Source: NBLH01 sp050296515 (GTDB taxonomy: Bacteria; Bacteroidota; Bacteroidia; Bacteroidales; NBLH01). Taken from it: a stretch of DNA of 64,000 nucleotides. The notes below the pieces were generated by a model that did not search any database, was not told where the DNA came from, and saw only the letters and a list, made by a program, of their open reading frames with translations. Shown here in pieces: positions 1-9,480 of the stretch. Position 1 is the first letter of the stretch. Each line of letters starts with the position of its first letter. Location of the stretch: positions 1 through 64,000 of the forward strand of contig JBNKRJ010000037.1 in NCBI GenBank assembly GCA_050296515.1, given 5' to 3'. The position numbers and the translations under genes are program-made.

Positions 1-108
1 TATAAAAACATCACTTTTCAGATGAAAAATAACAAGAAAAAACTTAAGAATTAAGTTAAAACTCTAAAGCACTCATTTACAGGCAGCAACATAACAAGAT
101 ATTCAGGT

Positions 109-1139
109 TTGAATGTAATTGCAAAATATATCAACCGAAAAAATATTATACCCGGTTTGCGTTCTTTGTTCCCAACAACATGGTACAATGCAACAAAGTT
201 TAGTACTTTACAGGTACTTATGGGTATTATTTACTCATCATTGTCAGGGGGCAACAGGCTTTGCCATCTATCCAATTTTACGTCTGATCCGCTGGTCAAG
301 GCACATTTGAACCTAAGCAACAAAATTGATGCTGCTACTTTATCAGGGACATTGAAAAACTTGGACAAGCCGGTAGCAGGATGCTAGAAAGCTTTTTGTT
401 AAAAAGGAGTTTTCTCTGGTTACAAGAGTCTGGACTTGAATCAATTACACTTGATGCCGATTCTACAGTTTCGATGGTCTGTGGCAACCAGGAAGGGGCA
501 AAAAAGGGTTTTAACACAGTGAAAAAAGGTGCCAAAAGCTACCACCCGTTATTGGTTTTTGTCAGCGAGATAAAGCTTTTGTACCATACCTGGTTCCGTT
601 CTGGCGATGCTTATACCAGCAACGGGATTATCAGCTTCCTCAAGCAAGTCAGGGCTTCGCTGCCAAGTTGTGTGCAAAAGGTGTTCTTTAGGGCAGATAG
701 TGGTTTTTTTGACGGAAAACTCTTCGATTTATGTGAGTCTTTTGGCTGGGATTATTTAGTCAAAGTAAAGTTGAAAGGCCTTAAAAAACTACTCGAAAAT
801 CAGACATGGATATTGCAAAACCCTAAAAAGGGGCTTTATAGCTGCCAAATAAAATACAAGGCAAAAGGTTGGGGGACAGAACGGACTTTGTATGCCATAA
901 GGACGATAAAAGAATATGTACAGGTTGATTATTTTGGAAAAAAACAAACTGTGCCTGTTTACCAATGTGCTTGCTACATAAGTAACATGGAACTGGATGC
1001 CGAAATATTGCACGACCTTTACAGGGAGCGTTCTGAGAGCGAAACCTGGATTGAACAGGTGAAAAGCCAGTTAATGGCAGGCAAGACTTTGACCGATAAT
1101 TTCTGGGCAAATGATATTTTATGGCAACTACAAAAATAG
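109..1139 (+). pseudogene. IS1380-type DDE transposase, frameshifted and truncated
   Basis: Two overlapping reading frames together encode most of an IS1380-like transposase. The second part carries the family signatures ITLDADSTV, GNQEGAKKGFN, KSYHPLLVF, a FFRADSGFF segment and a later WIEQVKSQL glutamate region, which are the expected DDE catalytic blocks. The first part (109-387) ends early, but the plus-strand frame of the second part can be read upstream as LGQAGSRMLES, so one base was probably lost in the A-run at 355-359. About 344 residues are present, whereas the family usually has more than 400. The protein stops at 1137-1139, right after FWANDILWQL, so the C-terminus is missing. 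The stop codon lies inside the target duplication of the IS66 element that follows. It is judged inactive. Confidence 0.85.
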
Positions 1140-1142
1140 TTT
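1135..1142. repeat. Left target-site duplication of IS66 element
   Basis: AATAGTTT directly precedes the left end of the IS66 element and is repeated exactly at 2729-2736 directly after its right end. Eight bases is the usual duplication length for the IS66 family. Confidence 0.85.
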
Positions 1143-2728
1143 GTAACTAATCAGAGTCAAAGATAAAAGATTTATTTTTGGTTTTTAAAGTCTCAGAGAG
1201 TTTTATATTTGCAGGATTTTCTTTTGAATTAGTTTGTATGTTGCTGTAAGGGGGTGTTTTTGTTAAATGTGTGGATATCAACAAATTTCTTTATGTTTGT
1301 TGGTAAATGAAACCATGAATTTCTACATTTTATCTGTTTGTATTGTAGTTTTGCATCAATGGACGAACAGTTGCAAAGATTACAAAAGCAGGTTGATGAA
1401 TTAAAAACCTTGGTTCAGTTTTTATTAAAAGAGAATGCTGATTTAAAACGGCGTCTTGCAAAGTATGCCCCCAAAAAAAAACAGCAACAACAGTTCAATT
1501 CCGCCATCAAAAGATGAGAACAGCCCAAAGAGAAAAAGCCTGCGTGAAAAAAGCGGGCAAAAACCGGGCGGGCAAAAAGGGCGAAAAGGAACAACCTTAA
1601 AGATGGTTGAGAACCCCAATTTCGTAAAGGAGCATATTCCTTCTTATTGTAATTGTTGCGGAGAAAGCCTTGATAATATTCAAGCAGAATTTAAAGGGAA
1701 ACGACAAGTTTATGATGTTCCTGAAATTAGAGTTCAAGTAACAGAACACCAAATATTTACAAAACAATGTAAATGTGGCTATATAAATAAAGGTGGCTAC
1801 CCACAAGAAGCCAGTGGCCCAGTATGTTATGGCAGCAATATAGAAAGTTTGACAGGCTATTTTCATACAAGACAGTATATCCCTTTTAAGAGAATGAAAG
1901 AAATATTTTCAGATGTGTTCAATGTTTCAATAAGCGAAGGGGGTTTGCATTATGTTTTAGACAAACTCGTTGACAAAGCCCAACCAGCCTATCAATTGAT
2001 TAAACAAAAGCTACAATTCGGCTCAAAATATGCCACCGGTAGTGATGAAACAGGAGTGAAGATAAACGGTGACAAGCACTGGGCCTGGACATGACAGAAT
2101 GAAGAGGCCACATTTATTACAATAACGGACAACCGTGGACAAAAAAGTATAAACAATGCATTTAAAGATGGCTTTAAGAATTCTGTGCTTGTGCATGATT
2201 GCTGGGCAAGTCATTTTAACACCCATGCAATAACACACCAGATTTGTATTGCCCATTTGCTAAGGGACTTAAATTATCTGACTGAACTCTACTGGAACAA
2301 ATGGAGCATGGCAGTAAAATTACTCTTCCAGCATGCATTGGGCTTGGAAAAACAAATGCAGCCAGCGGATTATTATGCCCATAATCCAAGAAGGCACCAA
2401 ATTGAAACTCAGTTGGATTTTTTGACAAACTATAATTTGCCGCCCAATAAACAGGAAGAACTTATCAAGTTTCAAAAGCGGTTAAAGAAATACCGCGAAT
2501 ACCTTTTTACATTCCTTTACAGGCCGGAAGTACCTCCAGATAACAATGTCTCAGAAAGAGCAATCCGAAATATTAAGGTAAAGCAAAAAGTATCAGGACA
2601 ATTTAGATCTACTAATGGTGCATCCAGGTATGCTGTATTGAGATCAATTACCGATACAGCAATAAAAAATGGAATGAACGTATTAAACTCCCTGAAAATT
2701 ATTGCTATTTTGCAGATTGATTAGTAAC
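1143..2728 (+). mobile_element. IS66-family insertion sequence, decayed, with only the main transposase gene
   Basis: The 1586-bp element begins GTAACTAATCA (1143-1153) and ends TGATTAGTAAC (2718-2728). These are inverted repeats with one mismatch and carry the terminal GTAA/GTTA-type ends seen in IS66. Perfect 8-bp duplications flank it. It holds one transposase gene and no tnpA or tnpB, like the smaller IS66 subgroup. About 215 bp of left-end DNA (1143-1358) has no gene. It landed in the 3' end of the IS1380-type transposase gene, so it is the younger of two nested insertions. Its transposase is broken twice (see the pseudogene entry), so it cannot move without help. Confidence 0.88.
1359..2724 (+). 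pseudogene. IS66-family transposase (TnpC type), frameshift and nonsense codon
   Basis: The N-terminal coiled coil starts at ATG 1359 (MDEQLQRLQKQVDELK) and runs to the A9 tract at 1473-1481. The continuation NSNNSSIPPSKDENSPKRKS, a strong IS66 signature, is in another frame, so a +1 or -2 shift in the A-run is needed. The second lesion is TGA at 2092-2094 after GDKHWAWT, where the family has Trp; the frame continues QNEEATFITITDNRG without further shift. Downstream blocks include VLVHDCWASHF, ICIAHLLRDL and PPDNNVSERAIRNIKVKQK, the last DDE part. A slippage-based fusion at the A9 tract is possible, but the nonsense codon makes full activity unlikely. Confidence 0.88.
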
Positions 2729-2736
2729 AATAGTTT
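2729..2736. repeat. Right target-site duplication of IS66 element
   Basis: AATAGTTT, identical to 1135-1142. The DNA after it (from 2737) is the interrupted remainder of the IS1380 region. Confidence 0.85.
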
Positions 2737-2744
2737 TATCTTTG
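2737..2744 (+). promoter_or_regulatory. Possible -7 promoter element (TATCTTTG) upstream of wecB
   Basis: TATCTTTG matches the Bacteroidota TAnnTTTG element and lies 132 bp before the wecB start, immediately outside the IS66 right end. A clear -33 TTTG at the usual 18-21 bp spacing is not seen, so this is tentative. Confidence 0.3.
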
Positions 2745-2875
2745 CACGTTCTAAAGGTTTGCAGAGATCCTAATTTTTTTTGAAATGAAACAAGTATAAT
2801 TGAAATAATTGTTAAAATGATTCTTTTAATTTCATGGTTTCATCTAATCAAATAAAATAGTTTAAAAAACAAATA

Positions 2876-3970
2876 ATGAAAAAAATACTCATTTGCGTAG
2901 GTACCCGTCCTAATTTAATTAAAATCACCCAATTTGACAGGCTGCTAAATCAATACAATGATATTGAATATAAATTGCTTCATACAGGTCAGCATTATGA
3001 CTATAATATGAGCAAAGTTTTTTTTGATCAATTGGGAATAAGAGAACCTGATGTGTTTTTAAATATAAACCAAGGAACACAGATTGAGGTTGTTTCTCAA
3101 ATTATGATTGGTGCAGAAAGATTTATGAAAAAATATAAGCCTGATTTAGTGATAGTTCCAGGGGACGTTAATTCAACGTTTGCATGCGGTTTTGTTGCAA
3201 GATATTTGGGTATAAAATTAGCACATTTAGAAAGTGGGTTAAGGAGCTTTGATAAATCAATGCCAGAGGAGAATAATCGCATACTGGTTGATAGTATTTC
3301 GGATTATTATTTTGTAACTGAACAAAGTGGAATAGATAATCTGATTGATGAAAATGTTGATAAAGAGAGAATTTTCTTCGTTGGAAATACAATGATTGAT
3401 ACACTTGTGCATGCTGAAAAATCAATTGATGAAAACAATATCATAAGCAATGTAGATGCAAAAGAAAATCAATTTATACTTTTTACATTCCATCGACCAG
3501 CCAATGTTGATTCCAAAGAATCGCTTGAAAAGTTAGTGCATCTGATAGTTGAAACAAGTAAACAGTTAAAAGTTGTTTTCCCGATTCACCCAAGAACAAG
3601 GAAAAGAATTAAAGAGTTTGGACTGGATGGGCTATTAAATAATCAGGATGTTATTTTAGTTGATCCATTAGGTTATTTCGAGTTTATGAAATTGGTTAAA
3701 AGCTGCAGAGCAGTGGTGACTGATTCTGGAGGAATTCAGGAAGAAAGTACATTTTTAGGTATTCCATGCCTTACAGTAAGACCAAATACAGAAAGACCTA
3801 TAACTATCACTGTTGGGACAAATACACTTTTACCTCTTGATGTTGAAGAAATTTTGCGATATCTGGAAAAAATATTAGAAGGAAATTATAAAAAAGGTCG
3901 AATTCCTGAACTTTGGGACGGGAGAGCAACTGAGAGAATTATAGATGTAATTGTAACCAAAATATTATAA
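2876..3970 (+). CDS. wecB: UDP-N-acetylglucosamine 2-epimerase (non-hydrolysing)
   Basis: This cytoplasmic enzyme interconverts UDP-GlcNAc and UDP-ManNAc for surface polysaccharide synthesis. At 364 residues it has the family length. Signatures seen in order are CVGTRPNLIK at the N-terminus, LHTGQHYDYNMS, VPGDVNSTFA, HLESGLRSFDKSMPEENNR, FTFHRPANVD and VVTDSGGIQEES, the last being the UDP-binding region of the C-terminal Rossmann half. The ATG at 2876 follows an A-rich leader without a strong ribosome site, which is usual here. Its TAA overlaps the next ATG (TAATG), so it is translationally coupled to the glycosyltransferase. The pair may be what remains of, or the edge of, a polysaccharide locus whose left side was reached by insertion sequences. 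Confidence 0.93.
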   Translation: MKKILICVGTRPNLIKITQFDRLLNQYNDIEYKLLHTGQHYDYNMSKVFFDQLGIREPDVFLNINQGTQIEVVSQIMIGAERFMKKYKPDLVIVPGDVNSTFACGFVARYLGIKLAHLESGLRSFDKSMPEENNRILVDSISDYYFVTEQSGIDNLIDENVDKERIFFVGNTMIDTLVHAEKSIDENNIISNVDAKENQFILFTFHRPANVDSKESLEKLVHLIVETSKQLKVVFPIHPRTRKRIKEFGLDGLLNNQDVILVDPLGYFEFMKLVKSCRAVVTDSGGIQEESTFLGIPCLTVRPNTERPITITVGTNTLLPLDVEEILRYLEKILEGNYKKGRIPELWDGRATERIIDVIVTKIL

Positions 3971-5214
3971 TGAAAGTTCTGTTTACGTTTGGGGGGCTTC
4001 CACATTATTTGAATCCAATTCTAAATAGACTTAACAGAGTTGAAAATCTTGAGGTTGTTGTAGCTATACCAAAAGAAAGCACTGCTACAATTGGCGACAG
4101 TGTAAAAATGGAAACCTCCGGGAATGAATTTAAAGTTGTTAACCTTGAAGAAAAAAAGGCTATTTATGGAAATTATTATCTGGTCAATCTCATCGATTTA
4201 GTAAAATTGGAAAAGCCGGATATTCTTGTTACAATTTGGCCATATGTTTTAAATCTAGTTGCTGATTTTAAGCTTAGAAGATATCTGAAAAAGAATAATA
4301 TTAAGGTTACGATTAAAGAAATTCCATTTGACATACCAGCATATAAAGAAACCTTCAAATACTACAAAAGCCATTATGCCAGAACATTAAATGAAGATAT
4401 GGTTGAAAAAGGTAAGTCTAACCTTACATTTTACCTAAAACATCTGTTTTTAAGAGCCGTTCGAAGATATTATTATAGTAAAGTATTAGATGCTTCTGTT
4501 GCTTATGTTGATGAGGCAAAGGAGATTGCATATTCGTATGGGCTGAAAAAAGAAAACGTTTTTGTTTCTACTAATTCACCAGATACAGATGAAATATTTA
4601 AAGCAGTTGAGCAGATAAAAAACGAGGCACCAATATTACCATATAATCAATATCGAATTATTCATGTTGGACGGTTAGTTAAATGGAAAAGAGTTGATTT
4701 ACTAATTGAGGCGGTAGCACTCTTGCGAAAAGAAATTCCTGAAATAGAGCTGCTTGTGGTTGGAAAAGGTAAGGAAGAAAATGACCTGAAAGAGCAAGCC
4801 TCAGAGTTGGGTGTAACAGATAATGTAAAGTTTATTGGTGGAGTTTATGAGAACAATGTATTAGGAAAATATCTAAATGCATGCTCTGTTTATGTTTTAG
4901 CAGGGATGGGAGGGCTTTCTATCAACCAGGCAATGGCTTTTGGTAAACCTGTAATATGCTCAATTGCTGATGGTACAGAAAAACGATTGGTGAGAGATAA
5001 CTTTAACGGTTATTATTTTGAAAATGGAAATGCTAAAGATCTTGCAAACAAAATAAAGATGCTCATACTTGATGTCAATAAAACTGAAGAATTTGGTGAA
5101 AAATCGTTATCAATAATAAAAAATGATGTAAATGTATATACTGTTTTGAATGGCTACCTTGATGCATTTAACCATGTAACTAATAATAAGTTTTCATTAA
5201 AGTTGGATGTTTGA
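3970..5214 (+). CDS. GT4-type glycosyltransferase
   Basis: This is a 414-residue GT-B fold enzyme, expected to transfer a sugar from a nucleotide-sugar donor to a glycan or lipid-linked acceptor at the inner membrane. The C-terminal half has the group 1 pattern: IIHVGRLVKWKRVDLLIEA, then ELLVVGKGKEENDL, VKFIGGV, and a GLSINQAMAFGKPVI segment that replaces the usual donor-binding E-x7-E with few acids. The N-terminal half is divergent and basic around residues 130-165, which may be membrane association. It overlaps wecB by one base, so a ManNAc-containing glycan is a reasonable guess, but the acceptor and sugar are unknown. Confidence 0.8.
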   Translation: MKVLFTFGGLPHYLNPILNRLNRVENLEVVVAIPKESTATIGDSVKMETSGNEFKVVNLEEKKAIYGNYYLVNLIDLVKLEKPDILVTIWPYVLNLVADFKLRRYLKKNNIKVTIKEIPFDIPAYKETFKYYKSHYARTLNEDMVEKGKSNLTFYLKHLFLRAVRRYYYSKVLDASVAYVDEAKEIAYSYGLKKENVFVSTNSPDTDEIFKAVEQIKNEAPILPYNQYRIIHVGRLVKWKRVDLLIEAVALLRKEIPEIELLVVGKGKEENDLKEQASELGVTDNVKFIGGVYENNVLGKYLNACSVYVLAGMGGLSINQAMAFGKPVICSIADGTEKRLVRDNFNGYYFENGNAKDLANKIKMLILDVNKTEEFGEKSLSIIKNDVNVYTVLNGYLDAFNHVTNNKFSLKLDV

Positions 5215-5299
5215 ATCCTGACAAATTTCATGTATTCCCTGTGTTTTACTTAGAACGATTTTAAACAATGGTTCAATAATCAAAAAAAATTGCGAAGGC

Positions 5300-5329
5300 T
5301 TTGGCCATTTTAAAATTTAATTACTTTTG
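5300..5329 (+). promoter_or_regulatory. Bacteroidota-type promoter for the ferredoxin gene
   Basis: TTTG (5300-5303), an 18-bp spacer and TACTTTTG (5322-5329) match the TTTG / TAnnTTTG consensus. The ferredoxin ATG lies 28 bp downstream. Confidence 0.6.
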
Positions 5330-5357
5330 CAACTTTAAAATTTAAAAATTTCAAATT

Positions 5358-5531
5358 ATGGCTTACGTTATTGATAAAGAATTATGTACAGCATGTGGTG
5401 CATGCATTGATGAATGTCCAGTTGAGGCAATCTCTGAAGGTGATGTTTATTCAATTGATCCTGAAGAATGTACTGATTGTGGTGCATGTGCAGATGTATG
5501 TCCAGTTGAGGCAATCAGCCCGGCTGACTAA
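5358..5531 (+). CDS. 2[4Fe-4S] ferredoxin
   Basis: This 57-residue protein is a small cytoplasmic electron carrier of the clostridial type. It starts MAYVIDKELC and contains two cluster motifs, CTACGACIDECPVEA and CTDCGACADVCPVEA. Each is C-x2-C-x2-C-x3-C-P, and the two halves are near-duplicates. Such ferredoxins serve pyruvate:ferredoxin oxidoreductase, hydrogenase or Rnf-type reactions, so the gene suggests anaerobic or fermentative metabolism, although partners are not in the window. It is monocistronic, with its own promoter at 5300-5329 and a strong terminator at 5552-5580. Fe-S ferredoxins of this size are usually abundant, which agrees with the strong signals. Confidence 0.95.
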   Translation: MAYVIDKELCTACGACIDECPVEAISEGDVYSIDPEECTDCGACADVCPVEAISPAD

Positions 5532-5551
5532 TTCTAGAAAAATATTTTCGT

Positions 5552-5580
5552 AAAAGCCCCTCAATGGGGCTTTTATTTTT
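5552..5580 (+). terminator. Intrinsic terminator after ferredoxin gene
   Basis: Nine-base stem AAAAGCCCC / GGGGCTTTT with loop TCAAT (5552-5574), followed by ATTTTT. Confidence 0.9.
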
Positions 5581-5671
5581 TGTACACATCCGTTAAAGTA
5601 TTATAATTTTTTGGCTTTCAGTAAAAATGCCTCTATTTTAGATCCCCTATTAATCATTAAAAACAAACAAC

Positions 5672-7060
5672 ATGTTTCAAGCTAATTTATATACTAAAAG
5701 AAGGGCTGAGCTTAAAGCTAAAATGTCATCCGGAATAGTTTTGCTGCCTGGAAATACTGAGGCTGCTTATAATTATCCAGCAAATACCTTCCATTATCGT
5801 CAGGATAGTAATTTCTTGTATTTTTTCGGACTAAATATTGCCGACTTATTTGGAGTAATTGACTTAGATGCCGATAAAGACTATATTTTTGGTAACGATT
5901 TTGATATTGATGATATTATTTGGATGGGACCACAACCATCTGTTAAAGAGCTCGCATCAAAAGCCGGAGTCGAAAATACTGACAATTTAAAAGCACTTGA
6001 AAACTTTGTTGCCAATGCAGTAAAAAAGGGACAAAAAATACATATTGTTCCTCAATATCGCTCAAAAACTGTTAATCAACTGGCTGATTTGCTTGGAGTT
6101 ACTCATCGGGATGTTCCAAGTTATGTTTCAGAAGAACTTATTAAAGGAATTGTTAGTCTACGTTCAATTAAGGATGAATACGAAGTTGCAGAAATAACAA
6201 AAGCTATCGACAATGCTTATGTTATGCATACTACTGCAATGAAAATGGCAATGCCTGGCGTTGTTGAACAGGAAATTGCAGGACGAATTGAAGGTATTGC
6301 CCTTTCTGGCGGCGGACCGGTTTCTTTCCCTGTGATTTTAAGTATGAATGGTGAAACATTGCACAATCACCACCATGGTAACACACTAAAAGTTGGTAGA
6401 ATGATGGTTACTGATGCAGGTTGTGAAACCACCATGAATTATTGTAGCGACATCACCAGAACAATACCTGTTGGTGGAAAATTTGATGCCAGACAAAAAG
6501 AAATTTACGAAATTGCGCTCAAAGCCAACATGATTGTTAATGAAAATTGTAGGGCAGGAGTATTTTATAAAGATATGCATTTATTAGCTGCTAAAACTAT
6601 TGCATCCGGGTTAAAAGATTTGGGACTTATGAAAGGTGATGTTGATGCAGCGGTTACAGCCGGGGCACATGCATTGTTTATGCCCCATGGTTTAGGACAT
6701 ATGTTGGGACTTGATGTTCATGACATGGAAGGCCTTGGTGAAAATTATGTTGGCTATGATGATGAAATTAAACGTAGTGACCAGTTTGGCCTTGCATTTT
6801 TGCGTTTAGGAAGAAGATTACAAAAGGGGTTTGTAATAACAAATGAACCTGGTATTTACTTCATTCCTGCGTTAATTGATATCTGGAAAGGTGAAAATAA
6901 GTTCACTGATTTTATTAATTACGATAAGTTAGAAAGTTATAAAGATTTTGGAGGAATTAGAATTGAGGATGATTTGCTGATAACTGAAAATGGTTGCGAG
7001 GTATTAGGTAAACCTATTCCAAAATCTGTTAAAGATATTGAAGAGATAATGGCTCAATAG
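5672..7060 (+). CDS. Xaa-Pro aminopeptidase (M24B, PepP-like)
   Basis: This metallopeptidase removes an N-terminal residue linked to proline. At 462 residues it has the two-domain PepP layout: an aminopeptidase-P N-terminal domain (about 1-160, with GIVLLPGN and YRQDSNFLYFFG) and a pita-bread catalytic domain. The metal ligands can be placed at D248 and D260 (VTDAGCETTMNYCSD), H343 (HGLGHMLGLDVHD), E392 (NEPGIYF) and E432 (RIEDD), all present, so it should be active with two Mn or Co ions. No signal peptide is seen, so it is cytoplasmic. It stands alone between the ferredoxin terminator and the GGCT-like gene. Confidence 0.93.
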   Translation: MFQANLYTKRRAELKAKMSSGIVLLPGNTEAAYNYPANTFHYRQDSNFLYFFGLNIADLFGVIDLDADKDYIFGNDFDIDDIIWMGPQPSVKELASKAGVENTDNLKALENFVANAVKKGQKIHIVPQYRSKTVNQLADLLGVTHRDVPSYVSEELIKGIVSLRSIKDEYEVAEITKAIDNAYVMHTTAMKMAMPGVVEQEIAGRIEGIALSGGGPVSFPVILSMNGETLHNHHHGNTLKVGRMMVTDAGCETTMNYCSDITRTIPVGGKFDARQKEIYEIALKANMIVNENCRAGVFYKDMHLLAAKTIASGLKDLGLMKGDVDAAVTAGAHALFMPHGLGHMLGLDVHDMEGLGENYVGYDDEIKRSDQFGLAFLRLGRRLQKGFVITNEPGIYFIPALIDIWKGENKFTDFINYDKLESYKDFGGIRIEDDLLITENGCEVLGKPIPKSVKDIEEIMAQ

Positions 7061-7192
7061 TATTTGCTCTTTGCTGAAGGGGAATTTTGAAGTTATAGCC
7101 ATCTAAACTGATTGAAAACATCTTGAGTAAACTACCATAATTTTCTTCTGGTGTTTTCAATCTGCGTTTTGTAATTTTTGGAGCAAAGTTTT

Positions 7193-7993
7193 ATGCAGCT
7201 TTTTGTTTATGGGAGTTTACTGAGGGGAATGAGCCTTTCATCTTATATGGAAGGCACTCGGTTTTTAGGCCCGGCATATGTTAAAGCCGAGATGTTTTAT
7301 CTGGGGTTTTATCCCGGTATAATAAAAGGTGGGGACATTGTTTATGGTGAGCTTTATGAAGTTTCACAAGAACAATTGCCTGTAATTGATGAAGTTGAAG
7401 ATTACATTGAGCTTGATAATGAAAGATCTGCATATTTGAGAAAACCAATTGAAGCATTCCGTTTGGCTGATGGGAAAAAAGTCCGGGCTGAAGCATATTT
7501 CTATAATCGTTCTCCTGAAGGCAAATTATTAATTGAATCTGGTGATTATCGTCAGTTTATGACTGAACCAAATAGCAATGATGTTTGGTTAATTGGATAT
7601 GGTTCTTACATGGGAAGCAAAAAAATGTTTGGTTTGCTTGGAACTTTTCCTGAACATCGAAAGGGAGTAGTTGAAGGCTTTGAACGAGTTTATACAGTTA
7701 AAACAGGTGTGAATGGAAATGCACTTGCTAACCTTGAATTTACTGGAGGAAGACAAGGTTGCAATGCTATCGCCTGGAGGTTGAATAAAAAGCAGTTAAA
7801 AGTGCTGGATGATATTGAAAGGATTTCAAATAATTACTTTAGAATAAGTTTGCCATTTGTTACAAACGATGGTGAAATGCTCCATGCTCAAACCTACATG
7901 GCAAACATCAAGCGAATTAAGAAAAATTTACATCCTGATCCTCATTATTTAGAGATGGTGAAATCTGGAATGATTGAACACGGTTTTGTTTAA
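7193..7993 (+). CDS. Tandem gamma-glutamylcyclotransferase-like (AIG2/GGCT) protein
   Basis: The sequence contains two GGCT folds in one chain. The first (about 1-110) begins MQLFVYGSLLRGMS, the glycine-rich nucleotide-like loop of the family, and has VYGELYEV and IDEVEDY. The second (about 130-265) begins WLIGYGSYMGSKKM and has CNAIAWRLNKKQLKVLDDIE. Such proteins release 5-oxoproline from gamma-glutamyl amines or peptides; the substrate here is not known. A TTG at 7178 could extend the frame by five codons, but GGAG at 7180-7183 sits nine bases before the ATG at 7193, so that start is chosen. The gene ends exactly against the stop of the convergent phosphatase gene. Confidence 0.8.
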   Translation: MQLFVYGSLLRGMSLSSYMEGTRFLGPAYVKAEMFYLGFYPGIIKGGDIVYGELYEVSQEQLPVIDEVEDYIELDNERSAYLRKPIEAFRLADGKKVRAEAYFYNRSPEGKLLIESGDYRQFMTEPNSNDVWLIGYGSYMGSKKMFGLLGTFPEHRKGVVEGFERVYTVKTGVNGNALANLEFTGGRQGCNAIAWRLNKKQLKVLDDIERISNNYFRISLPFVTNDGEMLHAQTYMANIKRIKKNLHPDPHYLEMVKSGMIEHGFV

Positions 7994-9205
7994 TCACAAC
8001 TCAATTCCAATTACCGTCATGTCATCAATTTGTTCGTAGGCCCCTTGCCATTTTCTGATGTTTGTTTCAAACTTTACTTCTTGAATATCAAGTGGTTCTG
8101 TCGATACTTTTTGAATAAGATCTCTAAAATTTGTGTTTAGAAATTTTCTTCCATTGGGACCACCAAATTGATCAGCATAGCCATCAGTGTATAAATACAG
8201 CATATCACCGTCCTTGTATGGGATAATGTGATCTTTATAACTGTGGCCTCCGTAATCCATCATACTTACCGGGTGCACATCAGGCTTCAACTGCTCTACC
8301 TGAACAGGAGTATCCTCTTCATGAATTTTGCTTACATGAATTACCGATAAAAGGGCACCTGCATATGTGTATTTTTTGATTTCTTTATCAATAATGCAAA
8401 TAGAAATATCCATTCCATCATAGGCTTCTTCGTCACTTTCAGTGCTTTCTATAGAATGAAGCATACGATCTCTTAAACCATTGAGGATTTTGGCCGGACT
8501 TAATTCTTCCTTGTTGATTTTTGCAGTGGCGACAATCTCATTTAAAAATGAAATACCCATTGCACTTACAAAAGCACCGGGAACTCCATGTCCTGTACAA
8601 TCAGCAACAGCAACAATTATTTTTCCCTCATAATCATCCATCCAGTAAAAGTCTCCACTCACAATATCTTTAGGCTTAAAGAAGATAAAGCAATCACCAA
8701 GCAATCGTTCGATTTTCCTTTTAGAGGGTAATAAGGTTGCCTGGATTCTACTTGCATATGAAATACTGTCTTTAATATCTCTATTTTGAAGTTCAATTTT
8801 TTTCTGTTTTTCAAGAATTTGCTCCTTTTGATCGTAGAGCATTTCGTTTTGAACTAGAATTTCTTCTTGCTGAGCCTTTAATTCAGCATTTCTTTCAATA
8901 ATATGCTCATTTTGTTTTTCAATTTTTTCGTTTTGTTGCTTAATTAGTTCCAATTGTGCCTGGGTAAATTTTGACCATAAAAACTGGGCCTCTATAATGA
9001 TTAAAAAAGTACATGCAAGGCTGAAATATTTCGCATAAATAGCATGAAAATTATAACTGGCTTGATTTAAATGAGTTTTGAAATTGTAAGTAAATAAAAA
9101 TATAGTCAGGCCAATGAAAAATGTTAAAAAAAACAGCTCAAAAATCAGGATCTGTTTTTTATTTAGTGAGAAAAAGCCCCAAACTTCAATTCTAATTTCT
9201 TTCAT
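7994..9205 (-). CDS. Membrane-anchored SpoIIE-family PP2C serine phosphatase
   Basis: The protein has about 403 residues from the ATG at 9205 (MKEIRIEVWG); an upstream TTG-type start at 9262 would add 19 poorly conserved residues. Two hydrophobic helices near the N-terminus (ILIFELFFLTFFIGLTIFLF and YFSLACTFLIIIEAQF) are followed by a Gln/Glu-rich coiled coil of about 80 residues. The SpoIIE/PP2C catalytic domain comes next, with metal-binding aspartates in DIVSGDFYW, VAVADCTGHGVPGAF and the late DMTVIGIE. It should dephosphorylate an anti-anti-sigma or similar partner at the inner membrane in a partner-switching or stress pathway. No kinase or STAS gene is adjacent. Confidence 0.85.
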   Translation of the reverse strand: MKEIRIEVWGFFSLNKKQILIFELFFLTFFIGLTIFLFTYNFKTHLNQASYNFHAIYAKYFSLACTFLIIIEAQFLWSKFTQAQLELIKQQNEKIEKQNEHIIERNAELKAQQEEILVQNEMLYDQKEQILEKQKKIELQNRDIKDSISYASRIQATLLPSKRKIERLLGDCFIFFKPKDIVSGDFYWMDDYEGKIIVAVADCTGHGVPGAFVSAMGISFLNEIVATAKINKEELSPAKILNGLRDRMLHSIESTESDEEAYDGMDISICIIDKEIKKYTYAGALLSVIHVSKIHEEDTPVQVEQLKPDVHPVSMMDYGGHSYKDHIIPYKDGDMLYLYTDGYADQFGGPNGRKFLNTNFRDLIQKVSTEPLDIQEVKFETNIRKWQGAYEQIDDMTVIGIEL

Positions 9206-9408
9206 AATACGTATTTGTTGATGCAAGCCTCTAAAATTAGGCAAAACAAAGCTTATATACAATTAATTATATGTAACTATTCTCGTTTCTATTACAAATA
9301 TTTAACCATTTCTTTAAATTCTTATGCTAATTGACTGGATGTGACGAATTAAGAAAAACTTAAACAGGAGAGGGTGTTATATTTTTTTATGTTTCTAAGA
9401 ATATTCAC

Positions 9409-9416
9409 TAATTTTG
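9409..9416 (+). promoter_or_regulatory. Possible -7 element (TAATTTTG) for the SH3-comF pair
   Basis: TAATTTTG matches TAnnTTTG, 65 bp before the ATG at 9481. No convincing -33 TTTG is seen. Confidence 0.35.
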
Positions 9417-9480
9417 AAAAAGCTGAACAAATCATCTTAGAAAATAACCTCGATAATAACTAAAATTTACTGAAACAATT

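Noticed and set aside
5371..5553. 60-codon frame over the ferredoxin gene
   Set aside because: It is a shadow of the real ferredoxin frame at 5358-5531, which has both complete cysteine motifs.
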